Source of the DNA: Oleispira sp963933055
GTDB lineage: Bacteria; Pseudomonadota; Gammaproteobacteria; Pseudomonadales; Oceanobacteraceae
Reading direction: 5' to 3'
Length of the DNA stretch: 54,413 nucleotides
Assembly: GCA_963933055.1 (NCBI GenBank)
Contig: CAWVSY010000022.1
Span: forward strand, 1-54,413
Position 1 is the stretch's first letter, and every line of letters begins with the position of its first letter. The notes below the pieces were generated by a model that saw only the letters and a program-made list of their open reading frames with translations, searched no databases and had not been told where the DNA came from. Positions 46,462 to 54,413 of the stretch are shown here, piece after piece. A program made the translations under genes and the position numbers.

Positions 46462-47502
46462 ATGACACAACAAAAAGGCACTGACTCCGTTTCAATCGCA
46501 GCCGCCATCGACTTAATCCAACTATGTCTTGCAGACAACATCCTTACGCACCAAGATCTTGAGCAGTTAAACATCCCTCTCGGCAGGCTTACAGAATTAA
46601 CAGATCGCATACCTGAAGCTGACTTTATCGCCTTGTGGCAAAAAGTCGCTCAACATAACAAGAGTCACGACATCGGCTTAAGAGTCGGGAGAGTCATCAA
46701 TCCAAACGCTAAAGGACTGCTAGCCAGTTGGATAAGCCAAGCCAGCTCACTAAAAGAAGCCCTCAATATTTTTATTGAACACATTCCACTCATGAATGCA
46801 TCTGAACACTGGCTATTATCTGAATCTGAAAACACATGTGCATTAACATTTTCATTTATTAACAACAAAGGCTATCCAAACCTCGCTATAGAGCGAAGCA
46901 TGAGCTCTATTATTGCTTGGGCAGAACTATTAAGTGGAAAAAAAATAGAAATACTCAAAGCCGAATTCACATTTTCTCAACCGCAGTACGTTGAAATATT
47001 TCACAGCACATTTGGGGGAGATATCTCTTTTAATTGTCATAAAAACTGCTTAATTTTCAATAATAAGGCATTAGCGATGCCTATTATGAGTAGCAACCAT
47101 TTATTAAAAGACATCATTAAAAGCAAAGCCAAATTGGCACTGCAGGATTTAAACTCTGCTACTTCTATTTATCAAAAAGTATCTCTTTTACTTAAAGAAT
47201 TAATCAATAATCAGCAGCCTATCAGCGTTACCATTATCAGCGACCGCCTAAACATGAGCCGCCAAACACTCTATAGAGAACTGAAAGAACACAATACCGA
47301 TTTCAAATCGTTATTTGATTTAACCAGAAAAGAACAAGCTGTCATATTGCTGCGCTCACACACTGAATCAATCGATACCATCAGCATCAAGCTAGGCTAT
47401 AAAGACAATAGTAGTTTCTATAAAGCATTTAAACGCTGGTATGGTCAGCCACCAGCACTGTATCGCCGAAAATTTAAGAACAACGATTCAATATCGACCT
47501 AA
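46462..47502 (+). CDS. AraC-family transcriptional regulator
   Basis: 346 residues from the ATG at 46462; a GTG at 46390 would add 24 residues that do not belong to the domain. An N-terminal Arabinose_bd-type domain (PF12625, about 10-200) and a C-terminal double HTH (about 255-340, ISDRLNMSRQTLYRELKEH and ISIKLGYKDNSSFYKAFKRW). These regulators often respond to fatty acids or hydrocarbons. It is divergent from the hydrolase lipoprotein gene and is its likely regulator. Its 3' end overlaps the LysR gene by 15 bases tail to tail. Confidence 0.92.
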   Translation: MTQQKGTDSVSIAAAIDLIQLCLADNILTHQDLEQLNIPLGRLTELTDRIPEADFIALWQKVAQHNKSHDIGLRVGRVINPNAKGLLASWISQASSLKEALNIFIEHIPLMNASEHWLLSESENTCALTFSFINNKGYPNLAIERSMSSIIAWAELLSGKKIEILKAEFTFSQPQYVEIFHSTFGGDISFNCHKNCLIFNNKALAMPIMSSNHLLKDIIKSKAKLALQDLNSATSIYQKVSLLLKELINNQQPISVTIISDRLNMSRQTLYRELKEHNTDFKSLFDLTRKEQAVILLRSHTESIDTISIKLGYKDNSSFYKAFKRWYGQPPALYRRKFKNNDSIST

Positions 47503-48381
47503 GTGCTCACTTAAAAAATCAAATACCAACCTCACCTTTTTACTGGTGTGTAATTCTCTATGACATACCAGCCACATCTGCAACTCAATTGGAACAAAGT
47601 GGTTACTAAAGGCCTGCTCTAATTCAGGAAAGCGTGATGCAATATGATCCGGTAAAAATGCTAGCGCGCCACCTTGTAAAATCATTTGCAGTTGTACTAA
47701 CTGATTTTTACAGATCACGGTAAATTGATCTTTACTCGCCGGAAACCCCATATTTAATAAATAATCTTTAATTTGATTGCTGTGATCAAAACCGATTATT
47801 TGTAAATTGCTCACATCTTTTGGGGCTTTATTACCAAAGTGTTTTATATAATCTTTATGGCCATATAAAAACGCTTTTTCTGTACCTATTTTTTTAGTAA
47901 TTAAATCGGGGTCTGTTGGTCTTTTGTAGCGAATCGCAATATCAGCTTCGCGTCGTTTTAAATCGCTAATCTCATTCGATACTTGCAGCTCTAACTGAAT
48001 ATTGGGTGCATATTCTTTAAACTTTGCAATCAAAGGGGCAAAGCTAAAATAAGCATCGAGTTCGGTTAGCGATATACACACCTCACCGCTCACATCATTA
48101 CTTTGTCCTTGGGCAACTAAAGAGAACTGATTCGCAGCCTCAGCCATTTGCTTTACGTATTCGTATAAGCGCACACCGCTTTGAGTAAGCGACAACCCCT
48201 TACCTACTCGCTCAAATAACGTCACTTTAAGCTGCTCTTCCAAGCCTGTAATTTGCCGCCCTAACGTTGGCTGACTAATGCCTAATGCTCGCCCTGCCGC
48301 TGATAAAGAACCTTCTTCAGCCACCACCAAAAATGCCCGAGCATGATTCCAATCAAACTGAATATGCTTCCAATCCATCAA
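47488..48381 (-). CDS. LysR-family transcriptional regulator
   Basis: 297 residues. The N-terminal winged HTH (about 10-70, FLVVAEEGSLSAAGRALGIS and LGRQITGLEEQLKVTLFERV) and the effector domain (about 95-297) are complete. It is divergent from the NAD(P)-binding protein gene and, by LysR custom, probably controls it and itself. An inverted repeat ATTCA-N4-TGAAT lies in the shared region. Confidence 0.92.
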   Translation of the reverse strand: MMDWKHIQFDWNHARAFLVVAEEGSLSAAGRALGISQPTLGRQITGLEEQLKVTLFERVGKGLSLTQSGVRLYEYVKQMAEAANQFSLVAQGQSNDVSGEVCISLTELDAYFSFAPLIAKFKEYAPNIQLELQVSNEISDLKRREADIAIRYKRPTDPDLITKKIGTEKAFLYGHKDYIKHFGNKAPKDVSNLQIIGFDHSNQIKDYLLNMGFPASKDQFTVICKNQLVQLQMILQGGALAFLPDHIASRFPELEQAFSNHFVPIELQMWLVCHRELHTSKKVRLVFDFLSEHLGRY

Positions 48382-48441
48382 ACCACCCCTAATCTATTTA
48401 CGATAATAACCCACCAGCATAATCAGGCAATAACAAAATCC

Positions 48442-48455
48442 ATTCAAATATGAAT
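48442..48455. promoter_or_regulatory. Inverted repeat, candidate LysR-type operator
   Basis: ATTCA AATA TGAAT, a perfect 14-base palindrome, between the divergent LysR and NAD(P)-binding protein genes. It is close to, but not exactly, the T-N11-A form. Confidence 0.35.
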
Positions 48456-48548
48456 AGATACAATGCAATTATCAACAGTACCTAAACACTTATGAATCAA
48501 TATACTCATTAAAACAGCCGCCCACACATCATGAGCTAGGAAAGCAAT

Positions 48549-49277
48549 ATGAAAGTAATAGTACTAGGTGCAACAGGCGCGACTGGCCGGCTCGTGGTAA
48601 AAGAATTACTAAAACAGCAGCACCAAGTAATCGCATTAGTAAGAAGCTCTGGTCGAGAAAACACTCTTGAGAAAATTAATGAAGAGCAGCTCACACTGAT
48701 CAATGGCACGGCATTAACGTTAGAAGATGCCCACTTATCTAAACTCATTGATGAAGCTGACGGAGTGATATCTTGCCTAGGCCATAACTTAACTTGGAAA
48801 GGAGTCTATGGTGCCCCCCAGATGATGGTTCGAGACAGCATTAAACGAATAGTCACCTTAGTTTGCCGCCATCGTAATGCTCCACTAAAGATCGTACTAA
48901 TGAACTCTAGCGGTGTGCAAAATAAAGACCAGTACGAACCCATTTCGTTAATGCAGCGCCTTGTACTGACCATTCTAAGGCTGTTACTACCACCCCATAA
49001 AGATAATGAACAGGCGGCCGATTATTTACGCACACTTAATACCAGAAAACACACTATTCAATGGGTAGTTGTTCGTCCTGATACATTGATCGACCAATTC
49101 AATGCAACTCAATACTCACTTCACCCAGCGCCCATTCGTAGTGCTATATTTGACGCAGGTAAAGTCAGCCGAATAAACGTAGCGGTCGTCATGACCCGCT
49201 TATTATCGGATTCACATCTATGGGAAAAGTGGCAAGGAAAAATGCCTTTGATTTATAACTCAGAAGAATACTCTTAA
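48549..49277 (+). CDS. NAD(P)-binding atypical SDR protein (NmrA-like)
   Basis: 242 residues. The Rossmann glycine motif is GATGATGRLVVKEL, the acidic residue after beta 2 is replaced by Arg-Ser (IALVRSSG), suggesting NADP(H), and VVRPDTLIDQF is present. No YxxxK pair in the usual place, so it may bind rather than turn over nucleotide. Adjacent LysR regulator suggests an inducible stress role. Confidence 0.8.
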   Translation: MKVIVLGATGATGRLVVKELLKQQHQVIALVRSSGRENTLEKINEEQLTLINGTALTLEDAHLSKLIDEADGVISCLGHNLTWKGVYGAPQMMVRDSIKRIVTLVCRHRNAPLKIVLMNSSGVQNKDQYEPISLMQRLVLTILRLLLPPHKDNEQAADYLRTLNTRKHTIQWVVVRPDTLIDQFNATQYSLHPAPIRSAIFDAGKVSRINVAVVMTRLLSDSHLWEKWQGKMPLIYNSEEYS

Positions 49278-49332
49278 TCAAAAATATTTAGTGTGAAAGT
49301 AAACTCTAAAATACGGGTATTAGCATTGACTT

Positions 49333-49860
49333 CTAATATATTAGATCAATTTCTCTCAAATGATTATTAAAATGCATTACATGTGCCATTTCATATTGTT
49401 GTTTAGTTAACGGGCCATATGCAAAATGTGGGGCTAGGGCACTTTCGTATTGTTTAAAGTCTATAAGTGATTTTTCAAAGCGCTCAAATGCATTGATAAT
49501 ATTTTCTTCGCTTGAGAATAATGGCGCGCCAGGGATAGCTTCATCTAGCGCATGCCTCATTTTTCTTTTTGAGCTAAACAAAGAAAATGCAGCTTTTCCA
49601 ACAGTGTGTTTGAACATATCAGACTTATGCTCAGGATAACCCAACATTGAATATTCAACACTTTGCGCACAATGAGTGATTATTTGATACAGATTCCATT
49701 CACCTGTAGTTCTTGGCTCCTGCTTCTTTAATTTCTTAAGAATCGAGAGTGCGAAATCAATATCAAGAGGCTCTTCATTCTGCTTTATTCCCATCCAGGC
49801 TACACCACCAATCGAAACTCCACTAGCAATAGAGCCTAATATAAACTGCCTGCGATTCAT
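49333..49860 (-). CDS. DUF1569 family protein with Tat-like signal
   Basis: 175 residues. The N-terminus MNRRQFILGSIASG has a twin-Arg motif followed by a hydrophobic stretch. The mature part has the DUF1569/DinB-like features: GEWNLYQIITHCAQSVEYSM, the GAPLFSSEE segment, and MAHVMHFNNHLREID with paired His. A four-helix metal-binding fold is likely. Periplasmic; function unknown. It converges with the NAD(P)-binding protein gene. Confidence 0.78.
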   Translation of the reverse strand: MNRRQFILGSIASGVSIGGVAWMGIKQNEEPLDIDFALSILKKLKKQEPRTTGEWNLYQIITHCAQSVEYSMLGYPEHKSDMFKHTVGKAAFSLFSSKRKMRHALDEAIPGAPLFSSEENIINAFERFEKSLIDFKQYESALAPHFAYGPLTKQQYEMAHVMHFNNHLREIDLIY

Positions 49861-49909
49861 GAGAATACCTTTTAATTCTAAATGGATGAATTAAGTTTCA
49901 CATTTTAGT

Positions 49910-50131
49910 TTATAGATATGAAATAGATAAATTGGCTTGCGTCCATAACTTCCAAGTACCGTTCTCTTGCTTAAAAACAAACAAGGCTTCTACTTCGTTA
50001 TCTTGGAATGCTGGACCACTTATCTTCTTTGTTCTTTGTTGAACTTTAACGTAAGCATACTCACTGTCCTCACCAATAAATTGATAATCAATCAATTCAT
50101 ATTTAACATCGTAAGCAGGAAACAGCTGCAT
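49910..50131 (-). CDS. Small NTF2/SnoaL-like protein, N-terminus uncertain
   Basis: 73 residues from the ATG at 50131, ending EALFVFKQENGTWKLWTQ, the strand pair seen at the end of NTF2-like folds. No ribosome site precedes the ATG. The frame stays open and protein-like another 48 bases upstream (reading LKWQYSPLINLLPTQQLI) until a TGA that lies inside the preceding gene, so the true start may be non-ATG or the gene may have lost its head by frameshift. Confidence 0.5.
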   Translation of the reverse strand: MQLFPAYDVKYELIDYQFIGEDSEYAYVKVQQRTKKISGPAFQDNEVEALFVFKQENGTWKLWTQANLSISYL

Positions 50132-50181
50132 AATTAATTGCTGAGTGGGTAGTAAGTTAATTAATGGCGAATATTGCCACT

Positions 50182-50625
50182 TTAAAATACTTGAATACCA
50201 TGTTCAATGAGCCATTGCTCGTCTAAAACCCAACGGACAGAATTAACATCCTCTTGGCTTTTCACTAGTTTGCCTACTTTTGACTGTATCCGCGCCAACT
50301 CCGTCTGCGCTTCCATCATCTCATCAGACACGGCACTGCTTTGCTTTAAAGCAGGATGCAAAATACGCAATGACTGAATCGCTGAAAGCTGTGCAGAGCG
50401 AGGGCTACTAACTTGCGCAATACCTTCTTCTAACGAAATAACATGAAATGGATATGGATAAGCCGCAATGTCAGAATCTGCTTGAAGCAACGCATTAATC
50501 TCACGAGCGCGAAAATCAAGACTGCTAAGCCACCAAATTGCCCCAATAAAAACTATCCCAACTAAAAAATAGAGATACTTACGGGTAAAATCATCCATTC
50601 CCCTACCTACTTGGCGATCACTCAT
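50182..50625 (-). CDS. Single-span membrane protein of unknown function
   Basis: 147 residues. AAAGGAGG five bases before the ATG at 50625 is an excellent ribosome site. One span at about 15-34 (YLYFLVGIVFIGAIWWL), then a helical domain. No family recognised. The small NTF2-like frame follows and overlaps its end if extended, so the pair may be translated together. Confidence 0.7.
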   Translation of the reverse strand: MSDRQVGRGMDDFTRKYLYFLVGIVFIGAIWWLSSLDFRAREINALLQADSDIAAYPYPFHVISLEEGIAQVSSPRSAQLSAIQSLRILHPALKQSSAVSDEMMEAQTELARIQSKVGKLVKSQEDVNSVRWVLDEQWLIEHGIQVF

Positions 50626-50813
50626 AACAGCCTCCTTTAACGAGTATAAATACCTATTTGAATATCGATCAATTTTTCTATCTATTACCTAGCGATAAGG
50701 CCATACTGATATTGCTACGCATTGCTTACAATAAGTAATAACCCCACAAGTAGCCGGACCTTAGGCTAGTATCACTAGCTTTAAGTTAAGAAGCACCTAA
50801 ATAGGAATGCATC

Positions 50814-50930
50814 ATGAGTAAAGGTCAAGATAGTAAGAAAAACACTAAAAAGAAACCACTTTTAACCGCAAAAGAAAAGAAAGCAGCAAAAGCCGACAAG
50901 AAAACATCGAATAACGTTTTTGGTGTCTAA
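50814..50930 (+). CDS. Lysine-rich small protein, 38 residues
   Basis: ATG at 50814 with TAGGA eight bases upstream, stop at 50930. About one third of residues are Lys: MSKGQDSKKNTKKKPL then LTAKEKKAAKADKK and NNVFGV. Short proteins with this MSKGxDxKKxxKKKPL pattern recur in gammaproteobacteria, to my recollection, without known function; nucleic-acid or ribosome binding is a guess. Too short for ordinary ORF calling. Confidence 0.6.
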   Translation: MSKGQDSKKNTKKKPLLTAKEKKAAKADKKTSNNVFGV

Positions 50931-51069
50931 AGTGAGATGGTCGTCGATGCATTTCGATGGCCACACCCAATATCATTAAAAATAACCAATCCATTGAACC
51001 GCCACCACCTGATGACTGTGTTTGATCAATAGGATCTCGCTTAAGAGTACCCGCTGGTTCTGAACCCAT
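50845..51069 (-). CDS. Doubtful small protein with GlyGly-CTERM-like segment
   Basis: 74 residues. The stretch SSGGGGSMDWLFLMILGVAI followed by basic residues (MHRRPSHFRHQKR) resembles a GlyGly-CTERM sorting signal: Gly/Ser-rich linker, short membrane helix, basic end. A TGA is 12 bases upstream of the ATG, so there is no longer protein in this frame. It overlaps the 38-residue gene antisense (50845-50930), so only one may be real. Confidence 0.25.
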   Translation of the reverse strand: MGSEPAGTLKRDPIDQTQSSGGGGSMDWLFLMILGVAIEMHRRPSHFRHQKRYSMFSCRLLLLSFLLRLKVVSF

Positions 51070-51133
51070 TTTCGACTTTCAGATCTATAAATATGAGAAA
51101 TGAAAGCATTAGAAATAAATCCAATTATCGCAT

Positions 51134-52024
51134 TCATCCATTGAATTCAGGACTCTTTACAGTTTCAAACATTGTTTGTAACCACCTTAAATCCTCAGGC
51201 CCTAATTTAGCCTGCTCATGTCGAGATGAATCGGCATATACATCTTTATAAACATGACAAATAGCTATTTCAGTTAATTCTCTCCAACGCCCATGCACTA
51301 TTTCAGGAATGCTTCCATTAATTAAACTAGGATCGGTTAACGGATCATGCTCACTTTCATTTGTTCTTAAAGCAAAATCCAACTCTTGAAGTATTGGATT
51401 TACTACACGTAACGTATCCGAATCTTCAAATTGCTTAACAACTTTCTTTTCAGCCTGACGAATACTCTTTTCCAACTGAATCCTGCTTAATTTTTCTCCC
51501 GTCGGCCTCAAACCATACTTAGTGAAAATACCTGCGACCCCAGGAAGAAGGGCTTTTGCAGCAATACCAGCACCAAAAAGAGGGTTAAATATTGCCGTAA
51601 CACCACCAACAAAAAGCATTCCGTAGGTAAGCTTTCGATCTAATTTGTCAATATCATTAGCAAGAGATTCCAGCGTATTAGGGGTTTCTTTATGGTTGTT
51701 ATGTACGATCTCTTTTGCACTTTCTAACATATAGCGCTTAAGCGCAATCTCGGCATGCTCATTAGCAAAATGAATCACTCTTCTTTTTGGCAGCGCATTT
51801 ATTTCAGGAACAGCACAAGGAAGAGACCTCATTGTATGCAAAGCAAATTTATAATCTGACATTTCGTAAGGAATAACGAAATAGTGTTTCTCATCATATT
51901 TTTCATTTTTATATTTATCAGATTTTTCTATAGACATAAAAAGAGGTAATCCATTAACAACGTCTTTTAAAGTAGAAAAATTCGATGAGACTTCTTCAAG
52001 TCCTTTTTTTATATAGCGTTTCAT
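51134..52024 (-). CDS. Protein of unknown function with central membrane segment
   Basis: 296 residues. Residues about 1-125 are soluble and charged, about 132-170 are hydrophobic (YGMLFVGGVTAIFNPLFGAG and AKALLPGVAGIF), then a helical charged C-terminus. No family recognised. It follows the SIMPL gene by 107 bases containing a hairpin, so it likely has its own promoter. Confidence 0.65.
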   Translation of the reverse strand: MKRYIKKGLEEVSSNFSTLKDVVNGLPLFMSIEKSDKYKNEKYDEKHYFVIPYEMSDYKFALHTMRSLPCAVPEINALPKRRVIHFANEHAEIALKRYMLESAKEIVHNNHKETPNTLESLANDIDKLDRKLTYGMLFVGGVTAIFNPLFGAGIAAKALLPGVAGIFTKYGLRPTGEKLSRIQLEKSIRQAEKKVVKQFEDSDTLRVVNPILQELDFALRTNESEHDPLTDPSLINGSIPEIVHGRWRELTEIAICHVYKDVYADSSRHEQAKLGPEDLRWLQTMFETVKSPEFNG

Positions 52025-52088
52025 AAATTAATTTCTAAAATAATCCATATTTACACATTCCTTTGTATTTTTTCTAAGAATATTAAAT

Positions 52089-52126
52089 ATGATAATAAGT
52101 CGTGACTCAGCACGACTTATTATCAT
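52089..52126 (-). terminator. Perfect 16-bp inverted repeat after the SIMPL gene
   Basis: A stem of GATAATAAGTCGTG (52091-52104) and CACGACTTATTATC (52111-52124), extendable by two pairs, with loop ACTCAG. It lies 5 bases past the SIMPL-gene stop on the minus strand. The T run is interrupted (ATATTTAA), so terminator is likely but not certain. Confidence 0.6.
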
Positions 52127-52131
52127 GAACT

Positions 52132-52920
52132 TTATTTGGTGCTATTCTCAATTTTAAAGTCTACGTAAATTCCAGCTTCATACTTAACTTCATCAAAAGA
52201 AGACTCAGCATTCGAATCATAAGCGTTTGCACTTTTAGGCGCATCTTGATAACTGCTTAAACTCTTTCTAGCGGTTACGATCTTTTCCTCAAGAACCATA
52301 GCACCACGGGTTGCAGCATGTCCGACATTCGCTTTTCTAAAGCCTACAGGAACTAATTTAATACCAAGATTTTTTTCATAAAATTCTTTTTGCTTCATCA
52401 CCTTGGCAAGAGCTTGCTCTTTCACCCTATCTTCTGTTTCATCTTTATTGGTATGTTCAAAAGAAGTATCAGAAAGCTCAATCTCTTCTTTGCTATCAGC
52501 GACAGCGGCTATTTCATTTAACTGATTCTCGTCCGTAATGCTGATAGCCATTCGATTAACGACTTTATAGCTATTAGGTTTTTTTCCAAACCAACCGTAT
52601 TCAGGAGACGTAGAAAATTTTGAGCTTTTAATACTATCTTGATCAATCCCTGAATCTATTAGCTGTTTTGTGATGTTTTTTCTAAATTTACTATTCTTAG
52701 ATAATGCCACCGATAGCTTTTTATCTTCGGTGGTAATAACTAAGCTGATGATTGCTTTATCTGAGTATGCTTTTTCTTCTGATTCTGCGTAAATGCTAAC
52801 GATCTTATCGCTTGGGTGCAGAAATTTACGCAGCTCTTCCGGATGACCTTTTAACTCTGGATTAGCGAACGCCCCTGTTGATGCGATTGCTAAGAGTATG
52901 ATGGTTGCGATCTTCTTCAT
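52132..52920 (-). CDS. Periplasmic SIMPL-domain (DUF541) protein
   Basis: 262 residues with a Sec signal (KIATIILLAIASTGAFA|NPE). The SIMPL domain runs from about 40 to 255: SIYAESEEKAYSDKAIISLV, LIDSGIDQDSIKSS and YKVVNRMAISITDENQLNEI. The E. coli homologue YggE is linked to oxidative stress; the function is not well defined. Monocistronic by the hairpin downstream. Confidence 0.82.
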   Translation of the reverse strand: MKKIATIILLAIASTGAFANPELKGHPEELRKFLHPSDKIVSIYAESEEKAYSDKAIISLVITTEDKKLSVALSKNSKFRKNITKQLIDSGIDQDSIKSSKFSTSPEYGWFGKKPNSYKVVNRMAISITDENQLNEIAAVADSKEEIELSDTSFEHTNKDETEDRVKEQALAKVMKQKEFYEKNLGIKLVPVGFRKANVGHAATRGAMVLEEKIVTARKSLSSYQDAPKSANAYDSNAESSFDEVKYEAGIYVDFKIENSTK

Positions 52921-53021
52921 AAATTCCCTCGTGATATATCGATATGTGCACAGCGGTTATTAACTTCTGATTAATATATCATCAAACAAAGAATCATCGC
53001 CACCTTAATCACAATAGCGAC

Positions 53022-53441
53022 TTATTCGACTAGGATTAACAAACCCAAAGACTCAAGCATAAAGATAACCATTAGTGCCAGCCCACAAAATAATAATAAC
53101 GTTAGTATACCTACACCAAATATATTCCAGTTTGACTCAAAGGTATATTCTTCACTCTCTTCAATATTCTTTTTCTCCAACTGGGTAGTAATCGCTACTT
53201 GCTTAGCGCACACGCTATACATTAAAGGCAGTAGCATATTCGGAAATTGTTCAGGCAAAAATGGAAGTAATCCTAATAGACAAACAATAAGTAACATGCC
53301 ATAAGTAAGTGTTTTTTGTGCATACTCCCCCTTCCCCATAACAAGATAATTCTGTCTTAGATAATACACAGCGGCTATTGGCCCACCCCAAAAAGAACCT
53401 AGTGCTATTTGATTCGGCGATAATAATTTTTTCACTTCCAT
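53022..53441 (-). CDS. Small membrane protein of unknown function
   Basis: 139 residues from the ATG at 53441, with GGGAG five bases before it; the longer ORF start at 53537 has no such site. A soluble N-terminus (EVKKLLSPNQIALGSFWGGP) and three hydrophobic segments, including LTYGMLLIVCLLGLLPFL and ILTLLLFCGLALMVIFMLES. No family recognised. Confidence 0.65.
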   Translation of the reverse strand: MEVKKLLSPNQIALGSFWGGPIAAVYYLRQNYLVMGKGEYAQKTLTYGMLLIVCLLGLLPFLPEQFPNMLLPLMYSVCAKQVAITTQLEKKNIEESEEYTFESNWNIFGVGILTLLLFCGLALMVIFMLESLGLLILVE

Positions 53442-53660
53442 GATATCTCCCATTGCTTTAGAAAATAAATAATCACTTTTGACTAATATATCATTAAAGA
53501 AAAACCAAATCACCACCAAAGGAAGGACTCTTCGCACATAACGAATAACACAGTGTGTGAAGTGGTATTAACACGTATTAGGGGGAAAGGATGGCTATAG
53601 AAATGTAAGAAGAATAATTTTATGTTTAATCGCGATGTCTATCGCACTTATTACTTGATT

Positions 53661-54242
53661 TCATGAGGTGTAGACTTCGACGTCTGGCAAGTTTTCATAA
53701 ACAGCCATGCACGTATTGTATTTTTGTAGGGTATTCACAATAACCGGCAGTGGCTCAGGCCATATACCTTGAATATCAGTTTCAAGACGACCTTCCCTAC
53801 CAAATGCTAAATGCTCTACTGGTGGGGTAAATTTTGCTTCTACTCGCTCTTTATTACCTCTAGGGTCAATTCTGTACCAGCCGAAGTCATTCAAATAAAC
53901 GGCGTTCAAACCATGTAAGCAATATGGAGCTCCATCGCCACTTAGAGATAGACGCTGATAACACAACCCTGCTGGAATTCCATTGGCTCTCAAAAGAGCA
54001 GCTAAAAGATGACTTTGAGAGTAGCAATAGCCCGTTTTATGATTCAATACGTCTGAGGCTTTGCACGTGATTATATCTATTTGAAAGTCATATGTGTGCC
54101 TAATCGAATCTCGAACATATTCAAAGCATGCCTTGGCGACCTCTACGTCACTCCCCAAATTACCTTTTAGGGTGAGAGCAAGCTCCAAAATTTCTGGGCA
54201 ATCCCAATTAATAAATTCAGACTTTTCGAGATACTGCTTCAT
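53661..54242 (-). CDS. Transglutaminase-like domain protein
   Basis: 193 residues from the ATG at 54242, with GGAG six bases upstream. The catalytic triad of the transglutaminase-like superfamily is in place: Cys in GYCYSQSHLLAALLRANGIP, His in CLHGLNAVYL and Asp in WYRIDPRG. Members cleave or form amide bonds; many bacterial ones are proteases or of unknown role. No signal peptide, so cytoplasmic. It stands alone at the edge, 100 bases from the tandem repeat. Confidence 0.85.
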   Translation of the reverse strand: MKQYLEKSEFINWDCPEILELALTLKGNLGSDVEVAKACFEYVRDSIRHTYDFQIDIITCKASDVLNHKTGYCYSQSHLLAALLRANGIPAGLCYQRLSLSGDGAPYCLHGLNAVYLNDFGWYRIDPRGNKERVEAKFTPPVEHLAFGREGRLETDIQGIWPEPLPVIVNTLQKYNTCMAVYENLPDVEVYTS

Positions 54243-54342
54243 TACAAGCTCCATGCCAGTTAACGCTTTTAGCTACTGTAAAAAAACCATTAACTAAAGG
54301 GAATGTAAGATCAGGTGTCAATTTTATCGGGAGAAGATCAGG

Positions 54343-54413
54343 AAAAATCCAGTTAATTAAAAATCCAGTTAATTAAAAATCCAGTTAATTAAAAATCCAG
54401 TTAATTAAAAATC
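54343..54413. repeat. 16-bp tandem repeat running off the window
   Basis: Four complete units of AAAAATCCAGTTAATT (54343-54406) and seven bases of a fifth, all identical. Each unit boundary forms the palindrome TTAATTAA with its neighbour or near it. No spacers, so not a CRISPR array. Confidence 0.95.

Noticed and set aside
54343..54413. Possible CRISPR array
   Set aside because: Units are adjacent with no spacers and only 16 bases long.

Overview
The window is a stretch of chromosome from a moderately AT-rich marine-type gammaproteobacterium. The housekeeping order (hemA-prfA divergent from a TPR lipoprotein-lolB-ispE-tRNA-Gln-prs-rplY-pth-ychF), a class I [4Fe-4S] fumarase, sodB, the cmoA/cmoB pair, type II secretion genes, PilU and an AlgW/DegS protease point to the Oceanospirillales/Pseudomonadales side, for example an Oleispira-, Bermanella- or Thalassolituus-like bacterium. 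That placement is inference; there is no rRNA here.

Layout. 1-3424: a copper-type cassette of MbnP-like lipoprotein (5' truncated by the window), MbnH-like di-haem peroxidase and an outer-membrane barrel protein. 3498-6591: purU, then a CBS-domain protein next to ppnN (nucleotide monophosphate nucleosidase). 6584-11001 (minus strand): a polytopic membrane protein, a lipoprotein with two CxxCH haem motifs, and a PhoX-like (DUF839) lipoprotein with a convincing Pho box upstream. 11190-16381: fumarase, envelope lipoprotein, two tandem secreted paralogues of unknown function, an acyl-CoA-dehydrogenase-like protein and a coiled-coil membrane protein. 16637-23534: sodB, yceF (Maf), gspD-gspC-gspN, a double DsbA-fold protein and a small lipoprotein. 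23704-30271: small basic protein, coiled-coil membrane protein, cmoB-cmoA, rmuC, prfA-hemA (minus strand). 30468-37471: the TPR-lolB-ispE-tRNA-prs-rplY-pth-ychF block. 37544-43706: pilU, Nif3-like protein, AlgW/DegS protease, a GIY-YIG-like protein with a histone-like tail, 2-Cys peroxiredoxin, DJ-1/PfpI protein and an RHH-domain protein; an OxyR-type site lies between the peroxiredoxin and the DJ-1 gene. 43709-54413: an accessory-looking region with a secreted M4-type protease, small membrane protein, alpha/beta-hydrolase lipoprotein, AraC and LysR regulators, an NAD(P)-binding protein, several small or unknown membrane and periplasmic proteins, a transglutaminase-like protein, and a 16-bp tandem repeat running off the right edge.

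How it fits together. The translation/tRNA/haem/isoprenoid genes form conserved housekeeping operons. Regulation can be read for phosphate limitation (Pho box before the PhoX-like gene) and peroxide (OxyR-type site before the peroxiredoxin). The parts least explained by known systems are the MbnP-MbnH-barrel cassette outside any visible methanobactin cluster, the tandem secreted paralogues at 13673-14643, the cytochrome lipoprotein beside the Pho-regulated gene, and the right-hand accessory region. No CRISPR array, insertion sequence, prophage or rRNA operon was recognised.
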